In this document: in pieces, positions 1 through 8,571 of the stretch
Numbering within the stretch: position 1 is the stretch's first letter
How the letters are laid out: each line of letters begins with the position of its first letter
Origin: Rubritepida sp.
GTDB lineage: Bacteria > Pseudomonadota > Alphaproteobacteria > Acetobacterales > Acetobacteraceae
NCBI GenBank assembly: GCA_014376425.1
Contig: JACMRO010000231.1
Coordinates: 1 to 8,571 of the forward strand
DNA length: 8,571 nt
Direction of reading: 5' to 3'
Position numbers and translations under genes: made by a program
The notes under the pieces: generated by a model
The model's input: only the letters and a program-made list of their open reading frames with translations
Told to the model about the DNA's origin: nothing
Database searches by the model: none

Positions 1-707
1 AGGTCGTCGCCCTGCCCACCCTGCAGCAGGTCGCGACCCGCGGCGCCGAACAGCGCATCGCGATGGGCGGTGCCGGTCAGCAGGTCATCGCCGGTCGTGC
101 CCTGGCCGCGCACCGCGGCCAGGGCACCGTCCCAGCTCCAGCGCAGGCCCAGCGCGGCCTCGGCCTCGGGCGTCCCGTAGAGGGTCTGTACCGCCTCGCG
201 GTCCCAAGGCAACGGCGCGCGGGCGGAGGCACCGCGGCCCAGCGTGTCGATCATCAGCGTATTGGCCGCGGCGTTGGCCGTGCCCGGCGCGGGATGCGAC
301 AGGCCGAGCGCATGGCCGATCTCGTGCAGAAGCGTCTGAAAGCCGATGCGGGTGGCGCTGGGCGCCAGGCTGTCGCCGCGGAATAATGCGACGTTCAGCG
401 CTACATCGCCCCAGGGTGGCAGGCTGCTCTGGCCCAGCACGTTGATCGCGCTCATCGGGTCGAGCCGGAAACGCAGGTCGATGCCGGCGCCGCCGGCCAT
501 GTCCGGCACCTCGACGAAGCTCAGCCCGGACACGCTGTCCCAGGCCGCCAACGCCAGCCGGGCCGAGGCCTGCTGGGCGGCGGAGAATGCCGCCGAACCG
601 GCAGGTATGTCGGTGGCAAAGCTGTAGGTGACAGGGGCTGGCCGGCCCGACATGTCGTTCCAGCTGGTGAAATGCGCGAGGAGCGTGGCGGAGGGGGCGG
701 CAAACAT
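1..707 (-). CDS. Serralysin-like M10 metalloprotease with RTX repeats (3' end beyond window)
   Basis: A zinc endopeptidase of the metzincin clan, probably secreted. The reading frame is open from ATG at 707 to the left edge (235 complete codons), so its C-terminus is not seen. Residues 128-138 read HEIGHALGLSH, the HExxHxxGxxH zinc site with catalytic Glu129. A likely Met-turn follows at Met152, and residues 166-179 (PLPWDREAVQTLYG) match the segment that closes serralysin catalytic domains. From about residue 203 the sequence becomes glycine/aspartate-rich (TTGDDLLTG, GAAGRDLLQGGQGDD), the start of RTX calcium-binding nonapeptides. No N-terminal signal peptide is visible, as expected for type I secretion, which uses a C-terminal signal; no exporter genes lie in the window. 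The start is the first ATG after an in-frame TAG at 719-717; Met19 is an alternative. No Shine-Dalgarno precedes it. The Met-turn has Asp154 where serralysins have a zinc-binding Tyr, and the loop before it is short. Family assignment is firm; substrate is unknown. Confidence 0.88.
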   Translation of the reverse strand, partial: MFAAPSATLLAHFTSWNDMSGRPAPVTYSFATDIPAGSAAFSAAQQASARLALAAWDSVSGLSFVEVPDMAGGAGIDLRFRLDPMSAINVLGQSSLPPWGDVALNVALFRGDSLAPSATRIGFQTLLHEIGHALGLSHPAPGTANAAANTLMIDTLGRGASARAPLPWDREAVQTLYGTPEAEAALGLRWSWDGALAAVRGQGTTGDDLLTGTAHRDALFGAAGRDLLQGGQGDD

Positions 708-715
708 GAAGAATG

Positions 716-744
716 TCTAAACCGCTGCACCCCCAGCCCGTCAA
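716..744 (-). promoter_or_regulatory. Possible sigma-70-type promoter abutting the protease start codon
   Basis: On the minus strand TTGACG (744-739) is followed after 17 nt by TTTAGA (721-716). The -35 element matches the consensus at five of six positions; the -10 element is weak (three of six). Initiation about 8 nt past the -10 element would fall essentially on the ATG at 707, giving a leaderless transcript, which fits the lack of a Shine-Dalgarno sequence. This is inference from spacing. The alternative is read-through from the receptor gene, which ends 64 nt upstream on the same strand; I see no convincing terminator in that gap. Confidence 0.33.
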
Positions 745-771
745 CTCATTTTTTAGACTCTTGAGAGCGGA

Positions 772-1761
772 TCACTCCGGCTGGAAGTTCGCCGTTCGCA
801 GCAGGGCCTCGGAGCGGGTGAATTCAGCCTGGATGAAGCGGGCGAAATCGGCGCCGATCTCGGCCGCGGGTACGATGCCCATGTTGTTGACCCGGGGCGC
901 GATATCGACGTCGAACATGCCGGTGGCGAGGACTTCGCCGATGCGGGCGGTGACCTCGGCCGGCAGGCCGCGCGGGCCCCACAGGCCCCACCAGCTTTGA
1001 ATGTCCAGGCTCGGCTGGCCCTGTTCGGCGGCGGTAGGCAGGTCGGGCAGCGCGTCAGCGCGCCGGGTGGCGGTGATGGCCAGGCCCCGCACCGTGCCGC
1101 CGCGCACGGCGGGCACCATGGCCAGGATTGGGTCGATCATCATCGCCACATTGTTGGCGATCACATCAGTCAGCGCCGGAGCGGTGCCGCGATAGGGGAT
1201 GACGGGGATGTCGACGCCCAGGATGCGGATAAGCTCGATGGTGGCGATGTGGCCCGCCGCGCCCAGGCTGGAGGCGGCGATGTTCCAGGCGCGCGGGTTG
1301 GCGCGGACGGCGGCGATCAGCTCAGGCAGCGTGGTCGGGCCACGGCTGGGGTTGACCACCAGTACCAGCGGGCCGGCGCCGACGCGGATGATCGGCACCA
1401 GATCGACCAGCGGGTCGTAGCCGGGGTTGCGCATCACCAGCCGCGCCATCGCCTGGATCGAGGCGGAGAAGCACAGGGTGTAGCCGTCGGGCGCCGCGTT
1501 GGCGACGAACTGGCCGCCCACCGCGCCGTTCGCGCCAGCCCGATTCTCGACGATGAAGGTCTGCCCCAGCTTCCCCTGCAGCTTGCCGGCGGTGACGCGG
1601 GCCATGCCATCGGTCGAGCCGCCGGGGGTGAAGGGGACAATGACGCGGACAGGGCCGCGCGAAGGCCAAGGCGCCTGGTTCTGGGGCTGGGCCTGGGCCA
1701 GCCTGGGGGTGGCCAGGGTGGGCGTGGCCAGCGTGGTCAACAGCAACTTGCGGCGATTCAT
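772..1761 (-). CDS. Bug/TctC-family tripartite tricarboxylate transporter substrate-binding receptor
   Basis: A periplasmic binding protein (329 aa) of the Bug/TctC family, which capture small carboxylates and related metabolites for TctAB-type secondary transporters. The N-terminus MNRRKLLL followed by a short apolar stretch is an export signal with an arginine pair, either Sec or Tat; a plausible signal peptidase site is after AQA at residues 22-24. Family hallmarks are in order: PFTPGGSTDGMAR (43-55), ENRAGANGAVGG (72-83), PDGYT (91-95), YRGTAPALTDVIANNVAMMID (190-210), and the WWGLWGPRGLP segment (257-267). Length is normal for the family (about 320-330). ATG at 1761 is preceded by GGAG (1773-1770) with 8-nt spacing, which supports the start. 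No tctA or tctB membrane genes are in the window, so it may be one of the many orphan receptors found in Burkholderiales and Acetobacteraceae. The ligand cannot be predicted from sequence alone. Confidence 0.9.
   Translation of the reverse strand: MNRRKLLLTTLATPTLATPRLAQAQPQNQAPWPSRGPVRVIVPFTPGGSTDGMARVTAGKLQGKLGQTFIVENRAGANGAVGGQFVANAAPDGYTLCFSASIQAMARLVMRNPGYDPLVDLVPIIRVGAGPLVLVVNPSRGPTTLPELIAAVRANPRAWNIAASSLGAAGHIATIELIRILGVDIPVIPYRGTAPALTDVIANNVAMMIDPILAMVPAVRGGTVRGLAITATRRADALPDLPTAAEQGQPSLDIQSWWGLWGPRGLPAEVTARIGEVLATGMFDVDIAPRVNNMGIVPAAEIGADFARFIQAEFTRSEALLRTANFQPE
1687..1731 (-). repeat. Three degenerate 15-bp repeats inside the receptor signal peptide
   Basis: Codons 11-25 of the receptor gene encode LATPT, LATPR and LAQAQ, three five-residue units each starting CTGGCC. 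The first two differ at a few bases; the third is more diverged. They form the apolar core and cleavage region of the leader, suggesting that it grew by small tandem duplication. It could also be chance in a low-complexity, Ala/Leu/Pro-rich signal peptide. Confidence 0.45.
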
Positions 1762-1769
1762 GGGCTCGT

Positions 1770-1773
1770 CTCC
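1770..1773 (-). promoter_or_regulatory. Ribosome binding site of the Bug/TctC receptor gene
   Basis: The minus strand reads GGAG at 1773-1770, 8 nt before the ATG at 1761. This is a standard Shine-Dalgarno arrangement and supports that start. It directly abuts the GTGGGC tandem repeat, so a change in repeat number would lengthen the leader without altering the site. Confidence 0.65.
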
Positions 1774-1797
1774 GTGGGCGTGGGCGTGGGCGTGGAC
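1774..1797. repeat. Hexanucleotide tandem repeat (GTGGGC)3 plus one variant copy
   Basis: On the plus strand GTGGGC occurs three times in perfect tandem (1774-1791), followed by GTGGAC (1792-1797). The array lies between the divergently transcribed receptor and DUF1194 genes, immediately upstream of the receptor's ribosome binding site, so it would be in the receptor's 5' untranslated region or promoter. A further GTGGGC-GTGGCC pair occurs at 1718-1729 inside the receptor gene. Short arrays like this can vary by slippage; four copies is few, so activity is uncertain. Confidence 0.75.
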
Positions 1798-1838
1798 GTA
1801 CGATGGAGAAGCCTCGCCCCCGCCGCAACACCGCCGCG

Positions 1839-1868
1839 TTGCGCCAGCACTGGGCGCGACCCCATATT
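1839..1868 (+). promoter_or_regulatory. Possible sigma-70-type promoter abutting the DUF1194 start codon
   Basis: TTGCGC (1839-1844) and CATATT (1863-1868) are separated by 18 nt, and CATATT ends 6 nt before the ATG at 1875. The -10 element matches consensus at four of six positions and stands out as the only A/T-rich patch in the intergenic region; the -35 is weak. Transcription from here would begin on or next to the ATG, consistent with the absence of any Shine-Dalgarno sequence. This is inference only. Confidence 0.3.
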
Positions 1869-1874
1869 GCCCCC

Positions 1875-2495
1875 ATGGAGGCAGTCGACGTGGCCCTTTG
1901 CCTGGCAGTGGATGTCTCCGCCAGCGTCAGCTTCGACGAATTCGGGTTGATGATGGGCGGGCTGGCGGCGGCTTCCCGCGAACCCGACATCGCCGCCGCC
2001 ACGGCTGCCGGGCCGCGCGGCGCGGCGGCGGTCGCGCTGCTGTTCTGGTCCGGCGTGCGTGAGCAGGCGGTGGCGCTGAACTGGGCCAGGCTGGATGGAG
2101 AGGTGGCGTGCGAGGCCTTCGCGGCGGCGGTGGATGCGACGCCGCGGCTGTTCGCCGGCAGTACCACCGCTTTGGGCGAGGGCATGGTGGCAGGGCTTGC
2201 GCTGCTGGCGCGGCTGCCGGCGGTGTCTTCGCGGCTGGTGCTGGACGTCTCGGGCGATGGCGCCAGCAATCAGGGCCGGGCACCGGGGCCGGTGCGCGAT
2301 GTGGGGGTGGCCGCCGGCGTCGTGATCAACGGGCTGGCCGTCCTGAACGAGGAGCCAGGCCTGCTGGCGCATTACGAAGCCGACGTCATCGGCGGGCCGG
2401 GCAGCTTCGCTATGGCCTGCGCCGATTACGCCGATTTCGCCGACGCCATGCGGCGGAAACTGTGGCGGGAGTTGCGGGGTGGGCTGGTGGCCTAG
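1875..2495 (+). CDS. DUF1194 family von Willebrand A-like protein
   Basis: A 206-residue protein that is almost entirely a DUF1194 domain, a von Willebrand factor A-like fold of unknown biological role. Metal-site (MIDAS) features are visible: DVSAS at 13-17 (DxSxS), the TT of GSTTALGEG at 97-98, and DVSGDGASNQG at 124-134, the most typical DUF1194 signature. RDVGVAAGVVINGLAVL (141-157) and the VIGGPGSF turn (171-178) also fit the family. The C-terminus DFADAMRRKLWREL is the usual terminal helix. I chose ATG 1875 because the domain starts within a few residues of it. An in-frame ATG at 1803 would add 24 mostly basic residues with no family resemblance. Neither choice gives a signal peptide, although many relatives are exported, so this copy may be cytoplasmic. 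Neither start has a Shine-Dalgarno. It is divergent from the receptor gene and its stop codon overlaps that of the convergent phasin-like gene. Confidence 0.86.
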   Translation: MEAVDVALCLAVDVSASVSFDEFGLMMGGLAAASREPDIAAATAAGPRGAAAVALLFWSGVREQAVALNWARLDGEVACEAFAAAVDATPRLFAGSTTALGEGMVAGLALLARLPAVSSRLVLDVSGDGASNQGRAPGPVRDVGVAAGVVINGLAVLNEEPGLLAHYEADVIGGPGSFAMACADYADFADAMRRKLWRELRGGLVA

Positions 2496-2746
2496 GCCCG
2501 CAGCCGCCGCGCATTGGCCCGCGCCTTGCTGAGGAATGGCTGCATCGCGGCGGCGTGGCCCTGCCCGGTCGCCAGCGCGATGGCGGCACTCTGCATCGCC
2601 ACCAGTTTTTCGGTACCCATGCGCTGGTACTCGCCGATGGTGCAGCTGCCATCCGCCATCATGCGGGTGCGATGCATGATCGTCTCCCACGATGCGAGGG
2701 TCAGGTCACCCAGCATCATCGACCACGCGAAAGGTGAGTGCTTCAT
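2492..2746 (-). CDS. Small phasin-like protein, last gene of the glt operon
   Basis: An 84-residue, Met/Ala-rich and probably all-helical protein. It has no signal peptide or membrane segment, and the C-terminus is basic (LSKARANARRLRA). The pattern of a leading MKHSPFAW, a central ASWETIMHRTRMMADG helix, then GEYQRMGTEKLVAMQSAA resembles short alphaproteobacterial proteins annotated as hypothetical or as polyhydroxyalkanoate granule-associated phasins. The EYxRMxxEK segment (39-47) is the most family-like part. Phasins coat storage granules; that role is inferred here from general resemblance, not from a diagnostic motif. ATG at 2746 lies 15 nt after the gltB stop. The only ribosome-binding candidate is a weak AGG at 2757-2755, 8 nt before the ATG, so translation may depend partly on coupling to gltB. 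Its TAG stop overlaps the TAG of the convergent DUF1194 gene. Gene reality is likely from conserved-looking sequence and tight operon spacing; function is uncertain. Confidence 0.72.
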   Translation of the reverse strand: MKHSPFAWSMMLGDLTLASWETIMHRTRMMADGSCTIGEYQRMGTEKLVAMQSAAIALATGQGHAAAMQPFLSKARANARRLRA

Positions 2747-2761
2747 GCCTTTTGCCTAAGC

Positions 2762-7288
<4,527 letters not shown>

Positions 7289-7293
7289 GTCGC

Positions 7294-8571
7294 TCACTCC
7301 GCCGCCACGGCCATCGTTCGGGCCTGGATGTATTTGTGCATCTGCTCCGCCGCATCCCGCCCGTCGCGAATGCCCCACACCACCAGGCTCGCGCCGCGCA
7401 CGATGTCGCCGCCGGCGAACACGCCGGGCAGCCCCGTCATCTGCGTCTTGTGATCAACCTTCAGGGTGCCCCAGCGGGTCACGGCCAGTTCCGGTTCGCC
7501 GAACGCCGCTGGCACATCCTCAGGGTCGAAGCCCAGCGCCTTGATCGCCAGATCGGCCGGCTGGACGAAGCTTGCACCGGCGATGGCATCGACCTGCTGC
7601 CGGCCGGTGGCGTCGGGCAAACCCAGATGCATGCGCGTGGCGCGCACGCCGGTCACATGGTCGGTGCCCTCGAACGCCTCCGGCGCGCTCAGCCAGATGA
7701 AGCGCACGCCCTCCTCCTCAGCGTTGTTCACCTCGCGCAGGGAGCCGGGCATGTTCTGCTTGTCACGCCGATAGAGGCAGGAGACCGAAGCCGCGCCCTG
7801 CCGCACCGCGGTGCGCAGGCAATCCATCGCCGTGTCGCCACCGCCGATGACGACGACGTTCTTGCCGGCCGCATTCAGGCGGCCATCGCGGAAGGCCGGC
7901 ACATCGTCGCCCAGATTATCGCGGTTGGAAGCAGTCAGGAAATCAAGCGCTGGCACCACGCCCGGCAGCTCATGGCCGGCCAGCGCGACGTCGCGCGCCT
8001 TATAGACGCCGGTCGCGATGAACACCGCGTCGTGCTTCGCGCGCAGTTCGCCCATCGTGACGTCGCGGCCGATCTCGACATTCAGGTGAAAGACGATCCC
8101 GCCGGCCTCATATTGCCGCCAGCGCCGCAGCACGACCTCCTTCTCCAGCTTGAAGTTCGGGATGCCGTACATCATCAGCCCGCCAACGCGGTCGTAGCGG
8201 TCATACACATGCACCTGGTAGCCGCGCACCCGCAGCCGCTCGGCGGCCGCAAGCCCGGCCGGGCCGGCGCCGATGATGCCCACGCTCAGCCCCAATTCCA
8301 CCCGCGGCGTCGGCGGCTTGACCCAACCATTCTCCCAGGCGGTGTCGACGATATAGCGCTCGACCGCGCCGATGGTGACGCTCTCGAAGCCCTTCTCGAT
8401 GACGCAATTGCCCTCGCACAGCCGGTCCTGCGGGCAGACGCGACCGCAGATTTCCGGGAAGGTGTTGGTGGCGGCGGCGACCACGTAAGCCTCCTCCATC
8501 CGGCCTTCTGCGGTCAGCTTCAGCCAGTCGGGAATGTTGTTCTGCAGCGGGCAGTGCACTTGGCAGAAGGG
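7294..8571 (-). CDS. gltD: Glutamate synthase (NADPH) small/beta subunit (5' end beyond window)
   Basis: The beta subunit of glutamate synthase oxidises NADPH at FAD and passes electrons through iron-sulfur clusters to the alpha subunit. The visible part is 425 residues, starting at PFCQVHCPLQNNIPDWLK; about 50 N-terminal residues lie past the right edge by comparison with family members of about 470-485. A GTG at 8559 could be mistaken for a start but encodes the Val of QVHCP, inside the iron-sulfur domain. Cysteines of the 4Fe-4S clusters are FCQVHC (two) and ICGRVCPQDRLCEGNC (four). The FAD-binding GIIGAGPAGLAAAERL lies near 8290-8240, and the NADPH-binding VVVIGGGDTAMDC near 7865-7825. 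The C-terminal FAD signature GVFAGGDIVRGASLVVWGIRDGRD completes the fold. The gene lies upstream of gltB, the reverse of the enteric gltBD order. The operon promoter is not in the window. No broken motif is seen. Confidence 0.96.
   Translation of the reverse strand, partial: PFCQVHCPLQNNIPDWLKLTAEGRMEEAYVVAAATNTFPEICGRVCPQDRLCEGNCVIEKGFESVTIGAVERYIVDTAWENGWVKPPTPRVELGLSVGIIGAGPAGLAAAERLRVRGYQVHVYDRYDRVGGLMMYGIPNFKLEKEVVLRRWRQYEAGGIVFHLNVEIGRDVTMGELRAKHDAVFIATGVYKARDVALAGHELPGVVPALDFLTASNRDNLGDDVPAFRDGRLNAAGKNVVVIGGGDTAMDCLRTAVRQGAASVSCLYRRDKQNMPGSLREVNNAEEEGVRFIWLSAPEAFEGTDHVTGVRATRMHLGLPDATGRQQVDAIAGASFVQPADLAIKALGFDPEDVPAAFGEPELAVTRWGTLKVDHKTQMTGLPGVFAGGDIVRGASLVVWGIRDGRDAAEQMHKYIQARTMAVAAE
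7297..7300 (-). promoter_or_regulatory. gltB: Ribosome binding site that fixes the gltB start
   Basis: The minus strand reads GGAG at 7300-7297, 8 nt before the ATG at 7288, inside the last codons of gltD and immediately before its TGA (7296-7294). An upstream in-frame ATG at 7378 would add 30 residues encoded within gltD and without glutamate-synthase character, so 7288 is preferred. The overlap of this site with the end of gltD suggests translational coupling. Confidence 0.75.

Noticed and set aside
85..744. 219-aa minus-strand open frame as the gene at the left edge
   Set aside because: It is a different frame of the protease gene; the frame starting at 707 carries the zinc motif, the LYG segment and RTX repeats, whereas this one has none.
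740..771. Terminator hairpin after the receptor gene
   Set aside because: The segment has a short A/T run and a CTC-TTGA-GAG stem of only three pairs, too weak and in the wrong order relative to the T run on the minus strand.
1800..1828. Promoter for the receptor gene (TTGCGG, 17 nt, CATCGT on the minus strand)
   Set aside because: Only three of six matches at the -10 element; such pairs occur by chance in this composition.
997..1950. 317-aa plus-strand open frame over the receptor gene
   Set aside because: Antisense to a receptor with a complete set of family motifs; composition is Gly/Ala/Arg/Asp/His filler.
1758..2690. 310-aa minus-strand open frame across DUF1194
   Set aside because: Antisense shadow of the DUF1194 gene and out of frame with the phasin-like gene; no domain.
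8557..8559. GTG as the gltD start codon
   Set aside because: It encodes a Val between two iron-sulfur cysteines; the frame continues upstream as PFCQ to the window edge.

Overview
This is a GC-rich stretch of chromosome that reads like an alphaproteobacterium, most likely Rhodospirillales/Acetobacteraceae (Roseomonas-like). The reasons are the strong G/C third-position bias, the gltD-before-gltB gene order, a stand-alone tricarboxylate-type receptor with an arginine-pair leader, and a short phasin-like gene. The taxonomic call is an inference from style, not from a marker gene. There are six protein genes, two of them cut by the window edges. I see no RNA genes, IS elements, CRISPR arrays or att sites.

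Layout, left to right. Bases 1-707 (minus) hold the N-terminal 235 codons of a serralysin-type (M10, metzincin) zinc protease with the start of an RTX calcium-binding region; it runs off the left edge. Bases 772-1761 (minus) encode a periplasmic substrate-binding receptor of the Bug/TctC family. A 113-bp divergent region containing a hexanucleotide tandem repeat separates it from a plus-strand DUF1194 (von Willebrand A-like) gene at 1875-2495. That gene converges on a small minus-strand phasin-like gene (2492-2746), and the two stop codons share one CTAG. From there to the right edge the minus strand is a tight operon transcribed right to left: gltD (5' end outside the window), gltB, then the phasin-like gene, with gaps of 5 and 15 nt.

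How they work together. GltD and GltB are the small and large subunits of NADPH-dependent glutamate synthase, the central ammonium-assimilation enzyme; all expected catalytic and cofactor motifs seem intact. The phasin-like gene is placed to be co-transcribed with them, which would tie a possible carbon-storage granule protein to nitrogen assimilation. The left half (protease, receptor, DUF1194) is accessory and shows no obvious shared pathway.

I did not find a clear new multi-gene system. The observations most worth following are two genes (protease and DUF1194) that lack a Shine-Dalgarno sequence and have promoter-like hexamers abutting their start codons, suggesting leaderless mRNAs; a DUF1194 protein with no export signal; the compact Met-turn of the protease, without the serralysin tyrosine; and the glt-phasin operon.
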